Of a DNA stretch of 64,000 nucleotides, positions 44,527 through 52,761 are shown piece after piece (within the stretch, counting starts at the first letter, position 1; the number at the start of each line of letters is the position of its first letter). Source of the stretch: Acidobacteriota bacterium. Its GTDB lineage: Bacteria > Acidobacteriota > Terriglobia > Acidiferrales > UBA7541. The notes under the pieces were generated by a model. That model saw only the letters and a list, made by a program, of their open reading frames with translations. It was not told the DNA's origin and made no database searches. The position numbers and the translations under genes were made by a program. The stretch covers positions 1 to 64,000 of the forward strand of contig QHYI01000131.1 in assembly GCA_003223245.1 (NCBI GenBank), written 5' to 3'.

Positions 44527-44626
44527 ATTCCAAAGGGGTTAGTTTTCACTGTAAGTCCTTTAGAATCCGCAGTTACAAGAGGTCAACTGTTGATTCTAAA
44601 GAACTTACACTTGCCCCTTTAAAACC
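44527..44626 (-). repeat. Palindromic repeat cluster (GATTCYAAAG family), locus 2
   Basis: Units: ATTCCAAAGGGGTTAG (44527-44542), GTAAGTCCTTTAGAATC (44551-44567), GATTCTAAAGAACTTAC (44592-44608) and a degenerate CCCCTTTAAAACC (44614-44626). The middle two are inverted with 16 of 17 matches (the exception is a G-U pair in RNA) and enclose a second stem CAGTT/AACTG, giving a long two-part hairpin. The rplM stop codon lies inside the repeat (44605-44607). The stretch 44585-44609 matches 27830-27854 closely. Confidence 0.8.
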
Positions 44627-45069
44627 GCCACTGCTTGCGGCTTTTGTCCGGCATGCCTCGCCAAACCCGTCGCATCGCGGTACACGCGCAATTTCTTTGC
44701 CCGGCGCGCCTGCAGCTTATTCTTCGGGAGCATCCCAAGAATCGCCTCGCGCACGACCCATTCCGGCCGGTTCTCGCGCACGCGCTTCACCGGCACGGTC
44801 TTCAATCCGCCGGGATATCCGCTGTGCGAGCGGTAAACTTTTTGCTCCAGCTTGTTGCCCGTCAGGCGGATCTTGTCCGCATTAATTACCACTACATGGT
44901 CACCGGAATCCAGATAAGGAGTAAAGCTCGGCTTATCCTTGCCAATCAAAATCCGGGCCACGCGAGTGGCGAGCCGGCCCAACACAGCGTCCGTGGCGTC
45001 CACCACATACCAGTTCGCGCCCGTTTTCAGGGCCTCCGCCTCAGCTCCTTTGGCTACGTAGGTCCTCAT
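44605..45069 (-). CDS. rplM: 50S ribosomal protein L13
   Basis: L13 is an early-assembly large-subunit protein. The 154-residue product has WYVVDATDAVLGRLATRVAR, YLDSGDHVVVINADKIRLTG, YRSHSGYPGGLK and the C-terminal AILGMLPKNKLQARRAKKLR. The last codon and stop (CAAGTGTAA) merge into a palindromic repeat. It heads the translation cluster on the minus strand. Confidence 0.96.
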   Translation of the reverse strand: MRTYVAKGAEAEALKTGANWYVVDATDAVLGRLATRVARILIGKDKPSFTPYLDSGDHVVVINADKIRLTGNKLEQKVYRSHSGYPGGLKTVPVKRVRENRPEWVVREAILGMLPKNKLQARRAKKLRVYRDATGLARHAGQKPQAVAVLKGQV

Positions 45070-45087
45070 CGCGTCTAGTCACACCTT

Positions 45088-45120
45088 CCCCTTTAGAGAC
45101 AAATGTTAATTCTAGAGTAG
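45088..45120 (-). repeat. Degenerate GATTCYAAAG-type palindrome, locus 3
   Basis: CCCCTTTAGAG (45088-45098) faces AATTCTAGAG (45108-45117), a diverged form of the units at 27793 and 44527. It lies ~20-50 bases before rplM, in its likely leader. Confidence 0.4.
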
Positions 45121-45262
45121 CATTGGGTCGCTGTCAACGCGCGATTTACGAGGTTTTACGAGGTACCGAGTTCAAATAGCCTGGGAACATCGTACCCCTG
45201 ATGGCTTGAGGAGTTCGGAGCGTCGCGATGTTTGGCGTAGGGTCAAGAAAACGTAGCCCGGG

Positions 45263-46251
45263 CTACAAGTTCCGCAGGTGCGTCAGCCGGAACGGCGAGC
45301 CAAGATTTTCGCGCAGCTCGATCCAATGCTGTTCGCGGATGGACATAAAAACCCTGACCACTTCCGGATCGAACTGGCTGCCGGAGCAGCGTCTGATTTC
45401 TTCGCGGGCATGTGACAGCGGCAAAGCACGACGATAGGGCCGGTCGCTGATCATGGCATCGAGCGAGTCAGCAATTGTGAAGATGCGCGCCCCCAGCGGA
45501 ATCTGATCGCCTCTCAGGCCGCGAGGATAGCCGGAGCCGTCATAAAATTCCTGGTGCGCCAGCACGATTTCCGCCGCATCGCGAAGGAACGGGATGCGAA
45601 TGAGCATGGTGTAGCCTATTTCGCAGTGTGGAGAAACGCGGCACGCGCGAGAATCGGCAAATAGGTGTCGGGAACCGGCATGGTCTTCGCGATGGAGATG
45701 CAGAAAGCGGTAACACGCTGGCAATGCCCTTCGGTTTCCGCGTCCTTTAAGTCCAGCGCGCTGCCGAGGGCTTCCAAAGTGTCGTCGTAAGACTGTTCGA
45801 GTTGGTCGAGAGCCTCTTGAAGGCGCGCCGTGCGATCTTCGACTTGTTGTTCGAGGTCGCGTTGATATTTTCGATTTTCGTTGACCAGCCGGCGGTGCTG
45901 TAGCGCGCGGCCGACACCCAGGAAAAGCTGGTCCTTTTCAAAGGGCTTCAGGATGTAATCGTAAGCGCCGCGGCGGATGGCTTCGAGCGCCGTGGAAATG
46001 TCATGGATCGCGGTCACCATGATGACGGGCACGTCGGGGTCAAATTCGCGCACCCATTCGAGAAGCTTGATGCCGTCCATCTCCGGCATGATCATGTCGC
46101 TCAGGATCAGGTCGGGGGTAGTGCGTTTGATCTGTTCTTGCGCGACGCGGCCGTTGTGCGCCACGGTGCAACGATAGCCCTTCGATTCGAGCATCGTTGA
46201 AACGACCTCTCGGATCGCTTCTTCGTCATCCACGACGAGTATGTTCTCCAT
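45263..46251 (-). pseudogene. HD-GYP response regulator broken by an internal deletion
   Basis: The gene starts at ATG 46251 (MENILVVDDEEAIREVVSTM) with an intact receiver domain (LILSDMIMPEMDG, VTAIHD, LKPF) and a coiled linker. It then enters an HD-GYP domain (DAETEGHCQRVTAFC, ILARAAFLH). At ~45626-45632 the sequence jumps from AFLH straight to CEIGYTML in another frame. The ~25 residues that normally carry the HD metal pair (HDIGK..) are missing. The rest follows in the new frame with HQEFYDGSGYP and FTIADSLDAM. HD-GYP proteins hydrolyse cyclic di-GMP; this one cannot. A short CAC repeat at the joint suggests slippage or recombination. Confidence 0.8.
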
Positions 46252-46443
46252 ATCCACCCTGGTCCGCTCCAAGCACACATTATAAGGGACGGCACACGCT
46301 ACTGTACGGCCCCTTGCCCTGTCGGAAAATAGCATGTTAGCGTCAAGGGAGCTCGTCCATTCAGAGCTTCTCGCCGTCTACCCAGAATTTGCTATAGCGT
46401 AAACGCCACAGGGACGGCACGTCCGGCAGGAAGGCGACGCGTC

Positions 46444-49400
46444 GTGTTGCAAAACCAGGGCCTGCTCGGAATCGCTTTCTTCGAAGCCAGCGCCTTCGTC
46501 ATTCTCCTGGTACTTTTCTTTCTTTTTCGCCGCGAGCAGCAGGGAAGCGATTTCCGCTTCTGGCTTGCCGGATGGTTTTGCTTCACGTTTTCGGCAATCT
46601 GTGAAGTCGCGTTACTCGTGCAGCCGCTCGCGGGTTTGCGGCTCACAGGCTTGATGGCCCAGGCCGCTGCCTTGCTGCTTTTCCTGGTGGCCGTAGTGAA
46701 CCGCATCGCCGGGTCAGACCGCCAGACTCATTTCGCGCTTCCTCTTGTCACTTTAGTTCTGGCCGCGGTCTATTACGTCGAGGCAAGCGGGCCCCAGCGA
46801 TTTGCCTCCATCCATTGGGGAACCTCTGTTTTGGAAAGCGTGGTGAGCCTGGCCGCCGGTTTTCTGCTGCTGCGATCTCCCGCGATTCGGAAGGGACATG
46901 GTTTGCAGCTTCTTGCCGGGGCGTTTCTGCTCCTTGGCTTGCATGGACTCGACCGCCCCAATTGGCCGCAGCACCCCTATTTTTTGTTGCGCATCGCTTT
47001 CGACCATATTTTGGGTGTGGCGCTGGGCATTGCCATGGTCGTGGTGGTGCTCGAGAGCGAGCGTACCCGGAGCGAAGAATTAAACGATAAGATGCGCCGG
47101 CTGTCGCTGCTTACCGCAGCCAGCACGCAGACTCTTTCGGTGCAGGATGTAATTGACCAAGTGCTGACGCAATTGGTCGGAAGCTTAGACGCGACGCACG
47201 GGATCGTGCGCTTGAAGGAAGGCGAGGGCAAGGACATGCAACTGGTTGCCCGCGCCTCGGTAGGTTATGCGCCGGATTTTCTCGCGAAGTACGCTAAGAT
47301 CTCCGCCTCAGAGCCTTGGGCCCAGCGCGTTTTGAAAGAAGAATGCCAGTTCCTGGAATCGCACGACGAGTGGGACCCTGCTGCACAAAAACGGTTGGAC
47401 GAAGCAGGGTTGAAGTCCCTGGTAACCCTGGGGCTTCCGGGAAAGAATGGCGCCTTGGGCATCCTGGCGATTGGTACTGCTAAGAACAAACGCTTGGCTC
47501 CCGGCGAACTCTCGTATCTCGTGAATATGGCTAACCTGCTCGGAATGACGCTGGAAAATGTGCGTTTGTTTGAGCAGGTTGCCACGGTGCGGCGCCAGTG
47601 GGAATACACCTTCGATTCCATTGGGGACCCTATTCTGGTCCACGACGGGCAGGGGCGCATCTTACGTAGCAACCAGCGATTGCGCCAGCTTCTGGGCCGG
47701 GAACGCGAGGCCATCGTCGGCCGCAGTGTTGCCGAACTTCTTCCCGCAAAGAATGCCGGCTTCAAGGTTTGCCCCTTTTGCGAAGGAGTTGCCGGTGAAG
47801 GAGACAATCCCGACCCCTGGCTTTCTGGATATTTTCTGGCGTCCAACTCCAAATTTGCCGATCCCAGCGGGCAAGACCTGGGCACGGTCCATGTTTTAAA
47901 AGACATCACGGAACGCAAGCGAGCGGAAGAAAAATATCGCACGCTCGTTTCCAACGTGCAGGAAGGCGTTTTCATTTCTACACCGCAAGGCCGGTTCCTG
48001 GACTTCAACGATGCCTTGCTGCGCATGTCCGGCTATGACAGCCGCGAAGAGTTGCTGGCCATTGACATTCCAACCCGCTTCTACAAGAACGCGGCCGATC
48101 GGGAGAGGCTCAAAAAGCTGCTGCAAGAACACGGCGCAGTGGCCGATTTCGAATTCGAAATGCGCCGTAAAGACGGCGAAGCGCGCACCATGCTGGAGTC
48201 CTCCATTACCGTGCGCGACGCGGCGGGAAACGCCACTGCCTACCAGGGATTTCTTCAGGACATTACCGAGCGCAAACAGGCAGAATTGGAAATCCGCAGA
48301 CGCAACCGCGAACTCATGGTGCTGAATTCCATCGGCCAGACTTTGACGGAATCGCTGGATCTCACCGATTCGCTGCATCGTACCCTGCGTCAAATGGCCG
48401 AACTCTTCAACCTGGATGCGACTTCGCTTTACCTTTTCGATGAAAGCGGGACCAGATTGCGGCGCGCAGCCGCTGCAGGCCACCGCTCCGAATATTCGCG
48501 CCATTTTCCTGCGGTACCCGTCAAGCCGGAATTGCTGCAACACATCAAAGATGCGCACGCAACCTTTATCTCGGCGCAGGGCCTTCCGTTACCGGCGGTG
48601 TTTCGCGATGCCCAGATCAAGGAGGGAATTGCCACCGCGTACATTGTGATTCTCTGGTCTAAGGACCGCGTGATCGGCGCCTTAGTCGTAGGAACACGCA
48701 CGCCGCGCGAATTTTCTCCGGCCGATGTGAACCTGCTTATTGCTGTCGGCAGCCAGATTTCCAGCGCCATAGACCGGTCAATCCTCTATGAGGAAACGCG
48801 CCAGGCTTATGAAAACCTGCGCAAAACACAGGAGCAGTTGCTTCACAGTGAAAGGCTCGCCGCTGTCGGACAGCTCATCTCCGGTGTTGCTCACGAGCTG
48901 AACAATCCGCTCACCGCCATCCTGGGATACAGCCAGCTACTGATCTCCAGCGGACAATTAGGGCCACAGGGCATGGAATATTCAGAAAAGCTCTATAAGC
49001 AAGCGCAGCGCACGCACCGCATCGTACAAAACCTCCTGAGTTTTGCCCGCCAGCACAAGCCAGAGAGAATTCCCGTAAAAATAAATCAGGCCCTTGAGGA
49101 AACCCTGGCGCTTCGAGACTACGACTTGCGGATGAACAACATTCGTGTTCACCTTGACCTGGCTGCGGACCTGCCGATAACGGCTGCGGATCCCCATCAA
49201 TTGCAACAGGTTTTTCTAAACATGGTGAACAATGCCGTGGATGCCATCTTAGAGTGCTCTCGTGAAGGTGATCTTTGGGTCCGCACAGCCATGGAGGACG
49301 ACCGGCTGATCATCGAATTCACCGACAATGGACCCGGTGTTAAGGATCCCTCGCGGGTGTTCGATCCCTTCTACACCACCAAACCGGTCGGAAAGGGAAC

Positions 49401-49962
49401 CGGTCTCGGTTTGAGCATCTGCTACGGCATCGTTACCGAGCACGGTGGAACGATTCGCGTGCGAAATGTGCCCAGCGGTGGAGCGAGCTTCACCATCGAT
49501 CTTCCGTGTCAGCCTGTTGCTGCTACTGGTTCTGCTTTTGACGCCCCCAAAGCCGATCCCATCAGAAATGCCCATGTCCTCCTGGTGGATCACGACGAGT
49601 CCCTGCTGGAGGCCGTAAGCACTTTCCTGCGCGGCCGGGATCATCACGTTCACGCGGCAAGAAACATGGAAGAAGCCTTCTCGTCTCTCGAGAAGCAGAA
49701 CTTCGACGTGATTGTGGCGGATTTTCAGCTGGCTGACGCGTCCAATGGATGTGGACTGGAGCATTGGCTGGCCCAGAATAAGCCTGAGCTTTCCCGCAGG
49801 CTGATTTGGATGTGTGCAGTAGCGCCTTCTGGGACAGCCGCAGAAAAGCTTGCTGAAAGTAGTTTGCCGATCTTGCAAAAACCTTTCAAGGTGAATGAAT
49901 TGCTTGCCGCCGTAGACGAAATGCTTCTAAACAAGGTGAATGCCGCACCGATCGGGGGCTGA
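46444..49962 (+). CDS. Hybrid sensor histidine kinase (membrane, GAF, PAS, HisKA, HATPase, receiver)
   Basis: The 1172-residue product has ~6-7 membrane helices in the first ~200 residues, a GAF domain (~225-375), two PAS domains (~380-500 with a Cys pair FKVCPFCEG, and ~505-620), and a second GAF (~640-790). Then come HisKA with His817 in SGVAHELNNPL, HATPase (NMVNNAVDAI, TDNGPGV, GKGTGLGLSI) and a C-terminal receiver (~1055-1165) with phospho-Asp1093 in VIVADFQL and Lys in LQKPF. AGGAAGG precedes GTG 46444. It diverges from the broken HD-GYP regulator, a likely former partner. The sensed signal is unknown; the CPFC pair in PAS1 might be redox- or metal-sensitive. Confidence 0.88.
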   Translation: MLQNQGLLGIAFFEASAFVILLVLFFLFRREQQGSDFRFWLAGWFCFTFSAICEVALLVQPLAGLRLTGLMAQAAALLLFLVAVVNRIAGSDRQTHFALPLVTLVLAAVYYVEASGPQRFASIHWGTSVLESVVSLAAGFLLLRSPAIRKGHGLQLLAGAFLLLGLHGLDRPNWPQHPYFLLRIAFDHILGVALGIAMVVVVLESERTRSEELNDKMRRLSLLTAASTQTLSVQDVIDQVLTQLVGSLDATHGIVRLKEGEGKDMQLVARASVGYAPDFLAKYAKISASEPWAQRVLKEECQFLESHDEWDPAAQKRLDEAGLKSLVTLGLPGKNGALGILAIGTAKNKRLAPGELSYLVNMANLLGMTLENVRLFEQVATVRRQWEYTFDSIGDPILVHDGQGRILRSNQRLRQLLGREREAIVGRSVAELLPAKNAGFKVCPFCEGVAGEGDNPDPWLSGYFLASNSKFADPSGQDLGTVHVLKDITERKRAEEKYRTLVSNVQEGVFISTPQGRFLDFNDALLRMSGYDSREELLAIDIPTRFYKNAADRERLKKLLQEHGAVADFEFEMRRKDGEARTMLESSITVRDAAGNATAYQGFLQDITERKQAELEIRRRNRELMVLNSIGQTLTESLDLTDSLHRTLRQMAELFNLDATSLYLFDESGTRLRRAAAAGHRSEYSRHFPAVPVKPELLQHIKDAHATFISAQGLPLPAVFRDAQIKEGIATAYIVILWSKDRVIGALVVGTRTPREFSPADVNLLIAVGSQISSAIDRSILYEETRQAYENLRKTQEQLLHSERLAAVGQLISGVAHELNNPLTAILGYSQLLISSGQLGPQGMEYSEKLYKQAQRTHRIVQNLLSFARQHKPERIPVKINQALEETLALRDYDLRMNNIRVHLDLAADLPITAADPHQLQQVFLNMVNNAVDAILECSREGDLWVRTAMEDDRLIIEFTDNGPGVKDPSRVFDPFYTTKPVGKGTGLGLSICYGIVTEHGGTIRVRNVPSGGASFTIDLPCQPVAATGSAFDAPKADPIRNAHVLLVDHDESLLEAVSTFLRGRDHHVHAARNMEEAFSSLEKQNFDVIVADFQLADASNGCGLEHWLAQNKPELSRRLIWMCAVAPSGTAAEKLAESSLPILQKPFKVNELLAAVDEMLLNKVNAAPIGG

Positions 49963-50087
49963 AACCAGTTCGTTTTAGGCCGGTTTCAACTTGGGACTTT
50001 GCGGATCGCTTAGAAGGGACTCTCGGAGTCGGACTTGGGCGCAAGCCGGCGGCACGCCAATCTCGATTCTGCTATCCTGCTGAGGAT

Positions 50088-51497
50088 ATGGAATTGCTTT
50101 CAAAACGAGCGCGAAGGGTGCTGCTCGCCCTGTTCTTGGGCTTTTGCTGCGGTTCGAGCGCGTCAGAAGGCTACGCGCAGGATAGCTCTGCCGCTGCGTC
50201 TCACGCGGCTTCCAAATCGGCGAATAACGCGGAGTTTATCGCTGCCGCCGACGAAGTCCTCCAGCAGATGAGCGAAATCACCGGATTGAAGCTTCTCACG
50301 CCTTTGAAGAAATCCTTGCGCTCGCGCGAGGAAATTCGTGCTTATGTGATCAAGCAGATGAACGAAGAGAAGAATCCTGCCGAGCGTTATGCGGACGCGC
50401 GCACTGCGGAAGCTTTCGGCCTTCTCCCCAAGGGATTCGATCTGGATACGTTCATGGTCAACGTGCTTACGGAGCAGGTCGAAGGTTTGTACGACCCCAA
50501 GGCTCAGGAATTTTACATTGCGGATTGGAGCCCACCTTCTGACCAGCGCATGGTTATGGCTCATGAGTTGACTCACGCGCTCGAAGACCAGCATTTCCAC
50601 ATTGAAGCGTGGAGCCGCGCCGCACGCCCAAATGAAGACGCCGAACTTGCCCGTGATGCCGTGCTCGAGGGCAGTGCCATGGCCGCCATGGTGGATTACC
50701 TGATGCAGGGGACCGGCCGCTCGCTCAAGGATCTGCCGGAGTTTGACCCGTCCATGCTTCTCGGCGAGCTGGAGAACACGCCGACGCTCAAAAGCTCGCC
50801 GCCCTTTCTCAGGGATGCGCTCATCTTTCCCTACATCAGTGGCCTGAATTTCTCTGCGGCGGTCCTGAAAAATGCTGGTTGGCCCGCGCTGTCCGGGGTC
50901 TTTGAAAAGCCGCCTGTTTCCACGCAGCAGATTTTGCACCCCGCTTTGTACAAATCCGGCAAAGGTCCTTCGACGGTCTCGCTCCCGTCATTCGAAAAGA
51001 TGCTTGGCAAAGAGTGGGCAAAACTCGATGAGAACATCCTGGGTGAATTCGGTTGGAGGGAAGTCCTGAAACAGTTCCTGGATGACGATCGCGCTAAGGC
51101 GCTGGCGGCCGCATGGGACGGCGACCGCTATGCGACTTACGAGCAAAAGGAGACCAAGAGGCTGATCCTTCTGACCCGCCTGCACCTCGACAGCGAAGAG
51201 CGCGCCGGCCGTTTCTTCGGGCAGTATTCCGAAGCGCTCGAGAAAAAGCACGCCGAGCGCTCAAGCCTGATGAGGCGCCCGAATTTCTTTCAGTTCGACA
51301 CGCCTGATGGCAGCGTGTTCTTGTATTGTTTCGGCGATAGTTGCGTAACGATGGAAGGCGCCACACGCAAGCTCTTTGACGCCTTCACCAAAGCGCTGAA
51401 TTGGCCTTCGGCTCCGCCGCCTCCCGAGCACCCCGACGTCGTGACGGAGAAGACGGCTGCGACGCTTTTCTTTCCAGCCGAGCAAGCCGCTCTCTAA
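50088..51497 (+). CDS. Putative HExxH zinc metallopeptidase, exported
   Basis: The 469-residue product has a signal peptide (to ~31, GYAQDS). A helical domain follows, then the zinc motif HELTH at 159-163 in MVMAHELTHALEDQHF. Glu in RDAVLEGSAMAAM, about 30 residues later, may be the third ligand as in gluzincins. The C-terminal half is alpha/beta with unknown role. No well-known family name fits. The last 113 bases overlap the converging yprB-like gene, and both frames look real. Confidence 0.7.
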   Translation: MELLSKRARRVLLALFLGFCCGSSASEGYAQDSSAAASHAASKSANNAEFIAAADEVLQQMSEITGLKLLTPLKKSLRSREEIRAYVIKQMNEEKNPAERYADARTAEAFGLLPKGFDLDTFMVNVLTEQVEGLYDPKAQEFYIADWSPPSDQRMVMAHELTHALEDQHFHIEAWSRAARPNEDAELARDAVLEGSAMAAMVDYLMQGTGRSLKDLPEFDPSMLLGELENTPTLKSSPPFLRDALIFPYISGLNFSAAVLKNAGWPALSGVFEKPPVSTQQILHPALYKSGKGPSTVSLPSFEKMLGKEWAKLDENILGEFGWREVLKQFLDDDRAKALAAAWDGDRYATYEQKETKRLILLTRLHLDSEERAGRFFGQYSEALEKKHAERSSLMRRPNFFQFDTPDGSVFLYCFGDSCVTMEGATRKLFDAFTKALNWPSAPPPPEHPDVVTEKTAATLFFPAEQAAL

Positions 51498-52761
51498 GAG
51501 TTTTTTCTAGGCGTTCCATCCTGGCCCTCCTGGCTGCTAAATAGGGATCGCGTAAGCCGCCGAAGGAAACAGCACGTTCTCGCTTGAGTTTGGCGAGGCC
51601 CAGTTTTGCATATTCCACGGCACGCCCGAAGTTCTTGACTCGACGCTCGTAATACATTGCAAGTTCCCGGCAGGCGTGAACTGCATCCTGAGAACTCCGA
51701 ACCATCTCTTCCCAGATTTCGGCGGAGCGCTCATATTGGCCGCGCCGTTTTGCCATCAGCGCTAGTTGTTTCTGCGCCCGGGGACGAACATCGGCAGGAA
51801 GCCCGATCGCCAGCGCTTGCGCGCACGCCGCTTGTGCGCGTTCCGGGTGGCCGCGTCGCTGCAAAAAGCGCGATAAGCCGAAAAGGTCCAGGCTTTCGCA
51901 TTCCTCCGCGACGTCCGGCGATTCAGTGAGCGTCTGATTGATTTTGCCGAATAAGGCTGCCAACCCGCGCAAGTCCATCTGATTGTGCCGCACGATTCCG
52001 GCCAGCGGAGCCAGCGGGCCGCCGTGCAAATAATCGAAATACCGCTGCGGGATCAGCGCCGAATCCACATCCTCCTCGCGATGCCAGCCGAGCCGCTGGG
52101 GATCGAGGACGCTGCGCTCGAGTTCCACCAAACGCACGCTGGCCAGTCGCAATTTCCAGAGCGCTCGAGCCGGGTGCAACAGGTCCAAATGTGCGGCGAG
52201 TTGGGGCGCGGCGATCGAGCGCGTCATGGCAAAGCGATTTTCGAGCAGCGGCCAATCAAACGATTTCCCGTTAAACGTCAGAAGCACAGGTCTCTCCCTG
52301 ATGCGCGCTGCCAGCTCTTCGAGCAGCGAGTATTCTTCTGTGAAATCGCGCATGAAGAACTGCTCGACCTGCAATCCCCCGGCGTCCCACCACGCAATTC
52401 CTATGAGAAATGCGTAAGTTCCGGTTCCACCTGCGAGTCCTGTCGTCTCCGTATCGAGGAAGAGCCATCGCGATGGATCTTCCAATACTGCGCGCGTTCG
52501 CCGCGAAAGGGATTCGTCGCGTGTGTGCGAGAGAAGCTCCATGGTAGTGCCGGAAGGCTCTGCATATTCCGGCGTGGAATACCAATTTCGAATAACCAGG
52601 TGCTCGCCGAAATGATTTCTCGCCACCCCCGCTCCAAGAAGTTGGCCGAGCGCATCCTCTTCCTCCGGAGCGCGCAGCACGGCTTTTTCTGCGGGCCTCG
52701 CACTCGGCCGCGCCGGTTTTAGCGCTGCGAGGCGAGAAAACTTGTCAGTTATTGCAGCCAT
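51385..52761 (-). CDS. mrfB: YprB/MrfB-like RNase H-fold 3'-5' exonuclease with TPR tail
   Basis: The 458-residue product has a DEDD-type exonuclease core at ~95-270: FLDTETTGLAGGTGTYAF (first D/E), LLTFNGKSFDWPLLENRF (second), DLLHPARALWK and IVRHNQMDLRGL (last His/Asp). TPR-like helical repeats follow at ~290-410, and a basic tail. The gene starts right after the yprA stop (TAG then ATG), so the two are co-translated. In Bacillus subtilis the pair MrfA/MrfB repairs mitomycin C damage in a UvrA-independent pathway; the same role is inferred here. Confidence 0.85.
   Translation of the reverse strand: MAAITDKFSRLAALKPARPSARPAEKAVLRAPEEEDALGQLLGAGVARNHFGEHLVIRNWYSTPEYAEPSGTTMELLSHTRDESLSRRTRAVLEDPSRWLFLDTETTGLAGGTGTYAFLIGIAWWDAGGLQVEQFFMRDFTEEYSLLEELAARIRERPVLLTFNGKSFDWPLLENRFAMTRSIAAPQLAAHLDLLHPARALWKLRLASVRLVELERSVLDPQRLGWHREEDVDSALIPQRYFDYLHGGPLAPLAGIVRHNQMDLRGLAALFGKINQTLTESPDVAEECESLDLFGLSRFLQRRGHPERAQAACAQALAIGLPADVRPRAQKQLALMAKRRGQYERSAEIWEEMVRSSQDAVHACRELAMYYERRVKNFGRAVEYAKLGLAKLKRERAVSFGGLRDPYLAARRARMERLEKTLRERLARLERKASQPSSPSRRRGAREAAEPKANSALW

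Noticed and set aside
46444-47100. Kinase N-terminus as a 7TM sensor of a named type
   Set aside because: Helix count is compatible but no signature was clear enough to name the domain.
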